This document shows positions 21,819 to 33,931 of a stretch of DNA of 64,000 nt, one piece after another. A program made the translations under genes and the position numbers. The notes under the pieces are model-generated. The model saw only the letters and a list, made by a program, of their open reading frames with translations. It was not told the DNA's origin and searched no databases. Numbering within the stretch: position 1 is the stretch's first letter; each line of letters begins with the position of its first letter. Source of the stretch: Hymenochaete sp. R1. Its lineage: Eukaryota; Basidiomycota; Agaricomycetes; Hymenochaetales; Hymenochaetaceae. The DNA lies in contig JAFREE010000087.1 in assembly GCA_019400425.1 (NCBI GenBank), positions 1-64,000 of the forward strand, written 5' to 3'.

Positions 21819-24733
21819 ATGGTCAACCACACCCCGTCCACAAGCACCGTTCACCTCGACCAACTCGATGCTCGGAAACGCAAGTCCAGTCCAAACGACT
21901 CGGTTGATGTTTGCATCGACATGGACCCCATGCAGGTCGACGACGACTCGGCTTGCAATCAGTCAAGACTCGTGAACGTCTCGCCGACTCTCCGTCAGTC
22001 GAGAAGGAGGTTGAGCATTGATGTCGCTGCCGCAGCGGCCACAGCATCCTGCTACAGGGGAGCGCCTCCTTCATCCGCAGGTCCGTCTTATTCTTCCGAC
22101 CGGCCTGCTTCCACTGCTCCTACCTTCCGTTCGTCGTCGCCCTCGACCTCCTCAAATCTCTCTGCCACATCGTCCCGGACTGCAAAGTGCTCTCGCCTTT
22201 CTCCTCTCACCCACAGCTTGCCACCCTCGCCTATCACTCCCACCGAGAGGCATAGACGGAAGCAGCGTAGGAAAGAGCAAGGAGCTCGGCGCCGTATGGC
22301 AAGGTTGTATAACAAACGCCAGTCTCCGACACATCTGCGCAGCTTCCGGTTTCCAGACTCTGGCTTCTTACCCAATGCTACCGCTCCGTCTCCCGCGCAT
22401 TTCCTCGCTCCTCCGCATACACATGCAGACTACGCCATGTCTTTCGACCCGCCTTTGTCCTCTTCCGACGTGCCTATCGCCTCTACTTCCTCCACTTCTG
22501 CGTCTCCCACCCCTTACTCCTCGGCCCAGTTTCGCCGTCGAGCGAGTTCCCCTTCTGTATTGCAGTCCACTTCCGGTTTAGGTCCCTCTCACAGTTGCCT
22601 CCATCAGTCATGTGTGGCCTTCCGCTTCGCCTCTATGATAGATGGAGTTCAGTTATCTTCCCTTTCTCCATTGCGCTCTAGTACCACCGGCCAGGGACGC
22701 TCCTCCTTCTATGTGCCACCGATACTTCCTCCCATAAACCGATACACCCTTCAGGAGCTGGATCTGGACGCAATCATGAAAAACCCTCAACTTCGTATGT
22801 TCTTCTCATGCTTCACGCCATTTCATTTCCATTGAATAAAGTTTTGACTTCCAGGCCATGACCTTCTCTTTGACTCCGGGCTCCAGTTCCGGCCCACCGA
22901 GTCGAAGCGCAAACGTGAGACAACAGATATGTATTGGTGTACGATAAAGTCGGAAATTGAAGCCGGATGTCCCTGCGTCTCCTTCGATGAAACAAGACAT
23001 ATGCATCGCCATTCTTGCCGTTGTCCGACCAATCGTCGAAACGCGAATCTTTTAATCTCCGGATCCGAGCACCTTCCATGTGAGGAGATGCTTCCCATTA
23101 ATGTGCCTTCGCGCGTTGCTCCTCTTGTCGAAGAATTGCGCGAAGTCGTCCTAGCGGTTATCTTCCCACCACCACCACCGATACCCATCCGATCAGGTTC
23201 GCCGGCCTCCCAGTCTTCGGCGAGTGGCCTGAAGCCCAGACGTCTCTCCGCCCTTGACCCGTCGAACATCGCTTGGCTCCACGAAGCCTTCGATGTGCCA
23301 CTCATTGTTCAGCAGCTTCGCCACGGGGTTTTTGACCTAAGCAAGTTGCTATCAGCCGTTGGGAACCTTCTCCGTGAGCACTGTGCTCCGGCCCGCGATG
23401 GCATACTCGACACCATGCTTGCCATTGCAAATAAGTGTCAACCTACTGGAGATGGTCGATTAATCGATGCTTTGGCAGCTATCCGGATGTGCTTCGAGCT
23501 GCTTGAATTCATGAGACTGGTAAGTGACGATATTTTCAAAGGGTCTTGGGCACAGCTTTGGACCTTTTTAAAATGGGCAAATTTAATTAATTTCATTTTG
23601 ATTAGGATCTAGCCAATCATCTTCTGGCACATCTAAGACCACATTTACTCGCATCGGCTCCGCAATTCGAAGGGATGCTCTTTGATCGTTTGGGCGTTGA
23701 TATTCCGATCACTCGTGAATGGTTAACGGGTTCATACTCGAAAATTTCGAGCTCCCCGTCTTACTCAAGTCCCGAAGCTGGTGCTTTCTTACCCCCTCCT
23801 GAACAGATGTCTTCTCTATATCCGGCTCAAAAGACTGTCGCGTCTTTTCTTCCCGCTCTGGTCGATCTCGTCGTCTTCCCGCCTAATCCGACATCTTCAA
23901 GCCTTCCTGCGAGCCCGACTACGACTCCGGTATCGAAATTGAACCAATCGTACCAAGTGAGCATGCAGCCAGGTTATCCGGAGACACTTTACCTCGATCA
24001 CTCTCGACTTTTGCTGCTCACGTCCGACGCATCTGACATCACAGCAAACGCAATGTACCTTGCATTATATAGGCAACTTATATTTTCGTCGTCCGCAAAA
24101 AGTGGCAAGCGCACTACTCCACTCTCGGATGAGCAGCTTATTCATTTGAAGCGCGAGATTGGTGCCGTTGGGACGTCGAGACCAGGTCTGTGCTTCTGTA
24201 GGGATTATAGTGTTGAGCCAAAAGAAGGGGAAGCAGTCCAAGTTACACAATGGCGGAACGATGTGCACTCGACGGCTTTGCATATCGCACATGCAATCGA
24301 GCTTGAAGGAAAGGAAGGCGATATTTCGTTCGAAGAAAATGCAGCACGTTTCCAGCCCCCGAAATCGGATCTTCTTGACTCCGTCACAAACTGGTTCGCA
24401 AACAATATGCGTCCTGACTCGTCCGTCTCAACCGTCTTCCGAAAGAAAGTGGCAATGGCGATACTAAAACAGCTCGTTCCCCGTTTCTTCGCTCTGTGGA
24501 ACGCTGGCTCACAGCAACGACCCGGTATGTCTCACAGCCAAACCTTTTTCTCGATGGAAGGGTTGCCTGAGTTCGACGTCAAAGTCGACGCCGACCTGCC
24601 GAAGCCCAAGACGGGGCTTGAACCTCTAGGGGATGAGATCAAGGTACTGGCCGAACGCCTCGCGAAGCTCGCTGTCCTCCACCTTCGTGTTTTCCTTCCA
24701 TTCTACGACCAGAGCGGAGCAATATCCGTTTAA
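21819..24733 (+). CDS. Sok1/Tcp11-family protein
   Basis: Member of the T-complex 11 family; yeast Sok1 is a multicopy suppressor of loss of protein kinase A. Three exons (21819-22794, 22855-23519, 23606-24733) sum to 2,769 nt, 922 residues. The first about 290 residues are Ser/Pro-rich and disordered with basic clusters (ARKRK, RRKQRRKEQGARRRM) that could be nuclear localisation signals. The conserved Tcp11 part starts around RYTLQELDLDAIMKNPQL and RHDLLFDSGLQFRPT, then EEVREVV-like text, LDPSNIAWLHEAFDVPLI, LLREHCAPARDGILDTML, LDLANHLLAHLRPHLL, MLFDRLG and the C-terminal AERLAKLAVLHLRVFLPFY. Introns are 60 and 86 nt with clean borders. Assignment to the family is firm; a role in cAMP signalling is only by analogy with yeast. 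Confidence 0.85.
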
Positions 24734-27700
24734 CGACCTACGACTGCATCTTCTTTTTTTCTTATTGAACATGCACGCAACTTACTGGATCGCCCGTATG
24801 ACGATTATATCCCCACGCCACACAAAATCCATGATGTCTTCTACTTTATTTGTTTCGTTTCATTAGACCTTTGCATGTTAATGTAGGTTTTACGGCCCAT
24901 ACGGACTCGACTATGTGCTTTAATAACTAATACCTTTCTTCTTCCTTCTCTGCCGTTATTCCTTTCTTCAGTTTAACGACTCTTCCACCTTTTGATATCT
25001 GAGCGATCCTGTCCACTTGAATTACTCTTCTTCTCTTCCTTTCTGTGCAGATAAAAAAATGTAGCAATAATGTGCAATAGCTTCTTTTTTTCATCCGTTC
25101 AAACGCAATGATATGAACAAACTTCCTAATGAATAACGAAGCCGAAACTCCTGTGAAGCCGGTGCGAATACCTTCATACTGCTTTCTGATTTATATTCTC
25201 AGGTCCACGAACATGGGACTTCATCCAACCCTAACGTATCTATACAATCTCTTAGTCAAAACGTTCCACATTGAACAGACCGCCCATGCTTCCTTGCCTC
25301 ATGTTCCCTTCACTCACCGGAGGATTGCTTCCCAAATCTCCGCGGTCTAAAAACGGGGGCGAGGAGATCACCCTCCCATTGTGAAATTCACTATATGGTT
25401 GATGGTTGGATCAAGAAGACGGGTGGAAGAGAGGGGTGGGGGAAGGAGGAGTGTAGATATCCGGAAATCGAGGGGAATTAGACTAAGAGACGGGTTTGTG
25501 AGATTGGAGATAGGAGAAAGCTTCCGGCGATACATTCGAGTGATGAAAGGGAGAAGAGAGGAAAGAGAAAGAGAGGAGGGGGAGGAGGGGGCTGAACCGA
25601 CCAGCACGACGAACACGTTGAAAAATGAATTGCAATCGGATGCTGATGAAGAGATTGTGTAGATGGCAGACGCGGAGACACCAATAGAAACAATAACGAG
25701 ATGCCTCCTACTGTATAGGTCTATTCCTGTAATGGTTTTCTCTCCGCTCTCAATTCAAAGGGCACTGTGAAAGATCAAGATAGCGTAACAGAGGATTCCG
25801 CGAGCCTCTGCCGGGCGTTCGGGTTCAATCCGGAGATGGGACTTGGAACTGAAGGTAGATGGTGAGCGTTCCGCGTTTTCGTTGGGGCCTCGTGCGTGCT
25901 GGCTCGTCCTCCTTCTCACGCGCTGAAACTGAATTACATCGTAGACAAATATGCATATAGTCTTGAGGGACGTCGTTGTGATGGCGCACAGACAATAAGG
26001 CAAAAGAGCCAAGCCTCGAATATGAGGCGGCCAACGTAGTTTGGTCCAGACATGCGTCTTCCTGCAAGCCACGCCTGCTGTTGGCTTGGAGGGATTCCTT
26101 GTGTGCGATACCGGCGGCACTGAGGTGGCGTGCTTGGAACATAAATGTGGAGGCAGGATTGAATGCACTCTGGTGTATTGAACGAGTCAGATGTTAAGCG
26201 TTGGCGTTGCGGAGAGCAAGCGATGGGTTGGATGATTGCGGGGCCCATCGCAGATCAACGTGAAATGCTCCGCCACTAATTACTCGTAAAGCTCGTGTAT
26301 GCCGTGCTCGGTGGCTTCTTTTCCTCTGTCTGAAAGCACCCTCCTGACGCCAGACCACCGCATGAGTAAGCACATTGGTGAAGGCAGACGTCGAGAGGGA
26401 TAACGTCAGGCACACCTCGAGCTCCTGAAATCTCGGGAACCTTAGATACGCAGTCGTTCGAACTCTAAGGTGGGGAAGGGTGTGTCTTGCTGCCTCTGAG
26501 AAGTGATAAGCATTCTCTAATTTCGTTGCGCGTGGTTTCAAAACATGTACTGATCGTGTAGAAATGCGCATTGCAAGCCGTTGGCTCCCCATTCCTTTTC
26601 GTATACGTTTGTTTTGTGTAATAACAAGCTCGTTTTTAATTGACTCGGCTTCACCCGTAGGCAGCAATTCTGGGCGCAAAACGTGTCTTTGACAGCCACG
26701 GCGTGTCTCCGGTTTTTGGAATTGAAGCCTTGAAAAGCGAAGCTAGAAGGTCTCCGGGGCTCCTGCATTTGCATTGTAGCCGAAATCGATGTACGCTGAT
26801 TGTTTGTTTCCTTGGACTTGAGGAACTTCGAATGCCAACCGTAGACAGCTTGAAATCCATGCCCACTTCGCCCGTTCTTCATCTCCGTCTTCTTTGGAGT
26901 GACTATACCGTGAGCTTCACACACTACGCCAAGTTGAGGGTCGAGTGCCCGGTCGGTAGAACCGGTAACGAAGCCAGCTGCGCAGACGCGAGGATTAGAT
27001 ACTCCATCTCTCTTCCGATCGTTGGCATCTGAGTACCGGGGACTACTATTCTCGGAAGGTCATCCTGGCAGGGTTCACTTCTAGAACAAGGCCTCCCACA
27101 TAGAGCGCCCGCGTTATCGACGCAAGTGCAACCCCACGAAGGCGGCGTCTTTGCTTCCTATTTCATATTGCTCGAGACTCGCACGTGCTTCCGTTCCGAT
27201 TATCTGCTTTTCCTTAGGTATCCGATTGTCCTTTGCTGTTTCGATGTTCCATATTCCCAGACCAACCGTATAAAGTAAGGTCGAGGGTCCATCGCCTATT
27301 GATGCTCGAACCTTGTGTTTGCGGTGAGAGAAATATTTGAATTTCACATCGGACGCAATCTGCAAATACCGGAACGACCAGCTTGCCATCTGTCACCTGT
27401 AAAAGCTCATGAGCTATGTTGAACGTAAGTCGGAAATTGCAGTCAAGATTCTGGTAAACGGTACTGACCCTGTCGACAATAACGACCGTATTGCTCAACT
27501 ACGACGGAAAAATCTGTTGCCTTGTTTGGTTTGTACTCGTCGAATCAGAGTCAACTGCTCGGTGAATGGGTTCAATAGTATTCAGGTCCATACCAACGTA
27601 TTAACGTTAGCTATGTTTGCATTTTGGGAGTCAGATGTCTTCGATACTTCCGTGCATTTTCTAATCATTGATGAGTGGTTTCTAATGGGCGAGTTTGTTC

Positions 27701-29289
27701 AGAAAATCGCGCGTACATACCAAACTCAGAATAAAGGTAAATTGGGGTCGCCAGGAGACAAAAATCCCACTTCTAGTAGTGGATTTCCGAGCACCAAATA
27801 ACGTATAATGCGCACCAGATGTCTAGGCCGTATACCTAGATAATCTTTGTAGCCATTTTCCGCCCATTATTTTAATGAATTATCATACCTCATTTTTCCC
27901 GCAACTTTTCTGCCTAAAGACCAGACGTTGGGGTATGAATAATACCGCAGATAGATCATAAAGCCCCTGTCTGGAGAAAGTTTCCTAAATGGCTTCTTAC
28001 CTATTTTGATGGTCTGATACCAGTTTCTTTATTTTAACCCGAGCGAACAAGATAGTCAAAACTTGGAAGCTTTGTTGTGGTTCGTATGAAACGTCTGCCA
28101 TAGCAGAGCTCATGTTCTCAATCCAAGAAACAAAATAACATCGACATTTTTGGGTGAGAAGTCCCCGAAGGATGTCTTCAATACCGTGCCCGTTCTAAAA
28201 CCTGTCCGGTCAAGTCATGAAAGCCTGAGCTTCGTCTTGTAGTTGCGGGAACCACTTACCCAAAATTAACTTCGGAGAGCCGGTGCCATTGATACTGGTG
28301 CGGGAAGGGTACGTACTCAGACAACCTTCGAAAAAAGCGGCGTGAGCTTTGAGGTTCGTGAAAAGCAGCTTCGTCAGTAATAAACCTGAGACACCAAGTA
28401 CTTTGCTGACCGCACTATACAACTCTTCTGCAAGTAACGCCGAGTAGAACTATACGTCGTCGTCCATGAGCACGTTCATTATCGCAACAATGATGAAACC
28501 TTGGAGAAACATTATTGTACATCTTTGCGCGAAGCCATCTAGTTAGGCAAGGCCCAGAGCGAATAGCCTGAGAAGCAAGTAACGTCATGTCCAGCCTTGC
28601 TTTTTTTTTCTAGACCGAAAACCCCGACTAGGTTCGCCAGCGTGGGTGGCAAGTCGACGGAGGCTTTCCATTTTTTAAGGCAGCTTCCCGCAAGCATCTC
28701 ATGCCCAAGCTGTGATAACTATAATCAGCTTTTGTCTCAATGCTTCTGCTCCGACACGTTTCAAGCAAAAACTTACTATGAGAATCGTTCACCGATATGG
28801 GCCGCTTCGCCTTGCATAATGACCCCGGCGACCAATGTGCAAAAGTTCTCTTTGATACCGCCGGTTTCCGATGATCGGGAAAGAAAGTATGTGCGCCCAG
28901 TGGTATAACTTTTGACTAGTTAACGGAGTGAGCCACCGGGGATATCCACCGAGGATCTGTCTTCGAAAGCATTAGGTCGTCGGTGATAAGAGACAAGTGA
29001 AGTTGATTATTGCAATGGGTATTTCATTGCGATGAAATCGAGGTTATAGATCAGATCAAATAGATCCTGGATATCGACTCTTCTAGTCTTTGTCGAAAAC
29101 TTGATTTTATCTTGACAAGGTATGCCCGAGATTATTCATGCCATTCACGAGGACGAAAGAATGAAGACGACGCAACCATAAACATGCATTCGCTCGTTCA
29201 TGATACAAATTATCCTGCAACCAATGGAAGGGGGTGCTAATAAATATCAATTACACGTACTTTTTACTCACAAAGGGAAATGCAAATGC
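24734..29289. other. Long gene-poor region with unassigned open frames
   Basis: About 4.6 kb between the Sok1-like gene and the ZIP transporter. 24734-25130 is T-rich and fits a 3' UTR. 25410-25600 is a purine-rich tract on the plus strand that opens long low-complexity frames on both strands. Minus-strand frames with more ordinary composition occur at about 26538-27030 (about 160 codons open, no family), 27114-27390 (contains GDGPSTLLYTVGLGIWNIE) and 28210-28430 (contains EELYSAVSKVLGVSGLLL) with further short open pieces to 28980. I could not join them into one convincing gene, and stop codons separate them. They may be decayed or lineage-specific genes. No transposon domain or terminal repeats were recognised. 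Confidence 0.45.
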
Positions 29290-30618
29290 TTAATGATCTT
29301 GTCCGTGTCCCGCGATTAAAGTGATCAAAAAGGGGACAAACATGCCGATTATCACCAAGACCACACGCAGCTTTTCATTCAAGTCGGACGGCGAAGGCGA
29401 TTTCCCCTCTTGGTGGGAAACCGGTTGAAGGACGGTAGCGACATACAAGAATGTCCCTCCCTATTGAGCGCTCTTCAGCGAATTGATTGTACGAATAAGA
29501 GACTAAGGGAACAAACCGAGACGAGTAGCGCTATCCCCGTCCAACTTCCGTTAGGACCTGCCCCTACCAAGGAAAGGATACCAAAAGATATGAGAGCACC
29601 GATAGGTGTCGAAGCACTAAACACTGCAAGATGGATTTTGCATTGAGCTGGCTTTAGTGACGCTATCAGGGACATGCTGAGAGCCAGCGCCGTGGGAGCT
29701 ATGCATACGAAAAGGTAAAATAAGAAATCAATATCAATGTCGATGCAGCAAAATGCGTTTCATCACTCACCTTTGTGGATAATCAATGCAAGGAAGACTA
29801 CCAACGACAGCTGCAATCCATGTCGGGTCCCATTGTCATCACTACTACTCGATGCAGCCGCACCTAGGGCAAGCCCATCTGCCAGGCTATGAATCACCAA
29901 TCCTATTGTCGTAGGTAGCGCACGAGCCTTCTTTTCCGCCTCGGCCTTCTTCTGACTATTCTCCGACCTACGCATGAGAGGTCTCGTCGTACCGTCCTCG
30001 TTCATGTCTTCTGACCCCTCCGCTTCTTCCATCTGAGCCATAGATAAGTCGAACCTGTCCGCATCGTTCTGCTGGAGATCATTGGCGGCCACTTTCTGTT
30101 TAGACCCATTTTCTCTGACCGAGGAAGAGCTATTCGATCGATTCAGAGGGACTGGCGACTCTGGGGCTGAATCTGTATGCAAAGGCGATCGGGTTTGCTT
30201 GTGCGAAAAGTCGTGCCAATGACTATGACCGGAGATGATCTGCTCGACCACGAGCATGAACGCGAAACCTGACAGCAAGGACAACGCGATCTTCCTCTCG
30301 ACATTCGTGGTTTCTGATGAGATGAGAGTTTCGACGCCCCTTTTGCTCAAAGTTAGTTCAAACTGAGTCTCGACGAAGCATAGAACTCACGGACTCTGGT
30401 ATGATGATTCCCAGGGCTGCACCTATCAAGAGGCCGGTTCCGAGAGTTGAAAGGTACGTTATTCGAGTTTCTTTGGGTCGTTATTATTAGGACAATCATC
30501 ATTAAAGTAAGAGAAAGACCGTACTCGAAAATGTGATTACTAGAGGTAGCATGCCAATACCGAAAGAGGTCGCCCCAAGGGCCGCAGCCATGAGCAGGAT
30601 CACCAAGAAACCTGCCAT
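29290..30618 (-). CDS. ZIP-family zinc transporter (SLC39A9/Atx2-like)
   Basis: Metal transporter of the ZIP family most like SLC39A9/yeast Atx2, which act at the Golgi. ATG 30616-30618 begins MAGFLVILLMAAALGATSFG, the first membrane helix, then PLVITFS, TYLSTLGTGLLIGAALGII, an insert with GHSHWHDFSHK (His-rich metal loop) and a long Ser/Asp/Gln linker, then the signature helix TIGLVIHSLADGLALGAA (HSxADG), LVVFLALIIHKAPTALALS (HKxP), the helices ending GGTFLYVATVLQPV, and the C-terminus LITLIAGHGQDH (stop TAA 29290-29292). Introns near 29695-29770, 30345-30390 and 30450-30530. The ORF that starts further upstream at 30871 is in another frame and lies in the 5' UTR. Confidence 0.87.
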
Positions 30619-30891
30619 TGCCGCTACTCAAATATCGTTCAGCAATGCTCGCGTAGTATCGTAGATTGTTGATGTGGTTAGAAAGAAAGGTGAACGACGA
30701 GGACTCGGAGAGGTTGATTGTTGAGTGACTGCGCCGGGCATAGGAGACGGAAGCGGAAGTAAACGACGACGAGGAAGCTGATCTCAACACCGCATCAATC
30801 GACGACGACAGCCAATGCGGCCTCACACATAACAAATACAACAATTCCAACATCAGAGCTACACAACACAAAATTTATTAGAAATCTACAT

Positions 30892-32249
30892 CTACGACCG
30901 AACAAGACGCTGACTATCATTCGCATTCGTTGGAGTGGAGGATTCGGTGAATGCAGTCAATGTTGGTTCGTTGTCATCGGCCTTCGCATGCTCTACCTCA
31001 AGGTCCTCCAGACCTAAACCCGGCCGGTCCCTCTCCCCTCTAAGCCATTTCTCTCTCCGTGCCTTCCTGTCAATCATCCAAGGACCCACGTTGCTCAACT
31101 CACAACCACCCTGTCCCTCACAAGTGCATTTACCTCCCAGAGATGTCGGCAAATTCTCGGACTCGATGTGCTGCAACAAGAACGGCTCATAGTCGGAGCC
31201 AAAAATCTGCACCTTCTCCTGTGTCTCCTTCGCCAGCCATGCCTTCACAACGTTCCAGATGGTAGCAAAGCCGTAGGGTGCATTGATGACGGCGAGGGTT
31301 CCGAGCCTGCGCAAACAAACATTGTTAACCCATTTGAAAATACGAAAGAACGGGGTCTCTTCTTCCAGGAACGAACTCACGTTTCGGGGAGATAGTCTTG
31401 AGTCAACTGGAACGAGTCCCTCACAAGGCTCTTCATCTGCCAAAACTTTGCCAGGCTGAAGGTCCCCGACGAAGTCAACAGGAAAGCCAAGTGCCATAAG
31501 CAGAAAATAGATTCACCTAAAGTTCTTAAGGTCCACAATCACGAAAATATCGTCAACAAGCTTCCCGGCGGCGTACGACGAGCCTGGCAGGATCTCGCGC
31601 ATGGCTGCCTCCGATGTCACGACCAAGATTTCCCAGAACTTCTCGGGGGTCACGACTTTGTATAGGGCGGGGACGTCAATGCCTCCGAGAGACTGAATGT
31701 TAATGGGGCGGCCATTCTGGTCCGTAACTTTAGTTGTAAGTACCCGACAATAAGTAGCGACATGCCTTAGTGTTCTACTGCATTGTTAATCTGAGTCCTA
31801 TAGCTGAATAAACAACATACTTGATGGTACCAGATGGGCCAGTACTTGAAAACTTCTTGCCTCTCGGGATACTACGGAGAATTAGCCACAAGATTTGGCG
31901 CTGCATATGTAGCATAAACTTACATTGTATGGATCTAGCCCATGATATAGCTCGTCTATTCCAACTCTACCCACCGTCTGCCTCCACTCAATACAGTTCT
32001 TGATCATGACCTTGGAATTCTTGATATTATACTTCCGAGCCCGAAGAAATCGCCTTTTGAATAGAGTAAGTGACCAAACAAACCTTGACTAGAGTATACT
32101 CACAGGAGTATATGGTCATATTGTGTACCCAGAGAGTCCCCGTTGTCTGTGATGGCCCCTTCTTCAAGCAGTTCCCTCCTGAATGTTTGCAGCGTTGTCT
32201 CTTGTTCTTCCGTGAGTTCTGGGTGCTTGCGCATCTCTGCGTCTGCCAT
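30892..32249 (-). CDS. SEC14: Sec14-like phosphatidylinositol/phosphatidylcholine transfer protein
   Basis: CRAL-TRIO domain lipid-transfer protein that couples phosphatidylinositol and phosphatidylcholine metabolism to Golgi traffic. ATG 32247-32249 begins MADAEMRKHPELTEEQET. The N-terminal helix bundle has YDHILLRFLRARKYN (joined across an intron), followed by the lipid-binding domain: INIQSLGGIDVPALY, IFVIVDLKNFSLAKFWQ, DSFQLTQDYLPET, LGTLAVINAPYGFATIWN, KVQIFGSDYEP with LLQHIESENLPTSLGG, and CELSNVGPW. The C-terminal about 60 residues are acidic and variable (stop at 30892). Six or seven exons; several splice junctions were checked by frame, for example NF|S-LAKFW and ET|LGTL. Confidence 0.88.
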
Positions 32250-32533
32250 TTTTCACTGGAAGCGTCGGTGAGTCGCGTAAGGACTCCAGCGTGATTTGTT
32301 CACTCTTGTAGGGCAATGTTGTGAGTTGAAGGAAGCCATGGTCGCTGTTGGTTCACACAGACCATGGGGAAACGAAGTGCATCACGTCAAGTGTCGATCC
32401 CATCCTCATCCCTCATCCTCATCTCTCGCTCTCGGCTAGATTACAGCATCCTCAGGTTCAGACGAAACGAACAAATTGGTCGTATTAACCCAACAAAGCG
32501 ATACAATAATAATAAGAGATAGGCATGTATAAG
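32250..32533. other. Intergenic between SEC14 start and CET1 end
   Basis: Holds the SEC14 5' region and the 3' UTR of the capping triphosphatase gene. No ORF of interest; several AATAAT/AATAAA-like sites near 32505-32515. Confidence 0.4.
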
Positions 32534-33776
32534 CTAGTACGGCGGCCTGGTATTTTTCACCAATACCCGAATGTTATTCACGAATGCACGTATCAATTCG
32601 TCAAACGCGTCTCGTTCATGTTGTGATGCTGAGGGATCCTTGCGAACTGCAGCGGTGGAGAGGAGGAAAGAAGGCCGGGCGATTTCAATTTCGAGTTCAT
32701 GCATCAATTGTGGCTGAAATTTTATAGTGGCTAAGCAACTTAGCCACAAATAATAAAATACCGACTCACTTGTTGGCCCGGAGCATCTTGTTGTCGTACC
32801 TGTGTCAAGTCTATTACGAACTCTTCGTGCGAGTATGACAACCTATCTTTCTTTCTGCTGAACGATGCGGTCCCCTTGGGATGATTCACTGACGCGCAGT
32901 TGGATTCAGACTCAAAGCGTTTCCAAAAAATAGAGTGGTACGCACTGGGCACTTCCATATTCACGCTCACCCTCCAATCCGCACAGTATTTGGGGCTGAA
33001 AACGTCTAAGTTCCCCAGCCTGATCTTCTTCACGCATTCCCTCACCTCCCCCGTCTTCTCGTCCCTCGTCACGCGCACTTTGTCTCCCCCAGGGCTCTCA
33101 GAGGAGTAAAAGGAATCGATAAGGTATGAATGTTGGTACCGGAGAGGCCCTGTTAAGTTCTTTGGTTTTCCATAGCGGTCGGAAGAGGAAGAAGGGTCTG
33201 CAAGCTCGTTGAGCATCTCGTTGAAAGCTTTATGTTGAGGCTGTGGAAAATGAGTCAATTAGTTTGCGCAGCGCTACGTATGTGCATGCGGCTCCAGGGA
33301 CCTACCGCAGTCATATTGGATTCGAAACGATGATTATCACTGGCCAGAACTTTCCAGTATCGTCAACGAGGCCGTCCAATCGAGTCCCAATGGAATTTGC
33401 AATGATGATACTTACTGGTCTCGTTCCGTACCGGAAACATAACACGGTCGGGTCCATCACGAAACTTGAGCAGCCCAAGCTTTGCCTCCACTTCAATATG
33501 CCCTTCGCCATTTGGTCTACTCGAGATCATGTCGTGCACAAAGTTTGCAATTTCCAGTATGAAGTCATCGATAGGCTCTACGCCTAGAATAGAGAGCGAG
33601 AGTGGTTTTAGAGGTTGGCTTGAGGAGCCAGCACCATTTGAGGTCGTAGGTCGTGAAAGGGTCGGTGACAGGCGCATTTTCTTTGGAGTGGAAACGGAGG
33701 GAGAAGAAGAGCGACGGCGTCGGTTGGAAGCATTGCCTGAGCTGTATGTGCCGTCGCTGTTGTCGTTGTCGGGCAT
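32534..33776 (-). CDS. mRNA capping enzyme 5'-triphosphatase subunit (Cet1/Pct1 family)
   Basis: Metal-dependent RNA 5'-triphosphatase of the fungal tunnel-fold family that removes the gamma phosphate of nascent transcripts before guanylylation. ATG 33774-33776. After a disordered Ser/Pro-rich N-terminus come DDFILEIANFVHDMI and GHIEVEAKLGLLKF (first Glu-x-Glu metal motif, HIEVEAKLG), TILASDNHRFESNMT (spliced), RYQHSYLIDSFY, KIRLGNLDVF with the DWRVSVNMEV strand, and the last exon HELEIEIARPSFLL, the second Glu-x-Glu motif. Ends FVNNIRVLVKNTRPPY, stop TAG 32534-32536. Introns near 32735-32770, 33240-33303 and 33345-33414. It diverges from the Bud22-like gene with 155 bp between start codons. 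Confidence 0.88.
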
Positions 33777-33931
33777 GAAGGAAGAAAGGGAGAGTAAGGA
33801 GGTGTGGCCTGCTGAGCCGCACAGAACGCGACTTGCTGCACCGCTTCACCTGCTTATTTCAGTCGCCATCTGTAGCTTCTTCAGCCGCCGACTGGTGACT
33901 CTCCCTCCTTTTATCATCATCACAGTGCACA
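33777..33931. promoter_or_regulatory. Bidirectional promoter between capping triphosphatase and Bud22-like genes
   Basis: 155 bp between divergent ATGs. Pyrimidine-rich TCTCCCTCCTTTTATCATC at about 33899-33917 precedes the Bud22-like start. Both genes serve RNA maturation, so shared control is plausible but inferred. Confidence 0.4.

Noticed and set aside
21679..21975. Upstream ORF of 98 codons overlapping the Sok1-like start
   Set aside because: Its ATG overlaps a TATA box, so it likely lies upstream of the transcript start, and the predicted peptide is low-complexity Pro/Ser text.
25368..25693. Long open frames on both strands
   Set aside because: They come from a purine-rich/pyrimidine-rich tract; the products are Arg/Glu/Gly or Ser/Leu/Pro low complexity.
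25800..25870. GGTTCAATCC resembling a tRNA B box
   Set aside because: No A box at the right distance and no cloverleaf or acceptor stem can be drawn.
30353..30871. 172-codon minus frame starting upstream of the ZIP gene
   Set aside because: It is in a different frame from the conserved ZIP exons and has Ser-rich text; the real start is the ATG at 30618.
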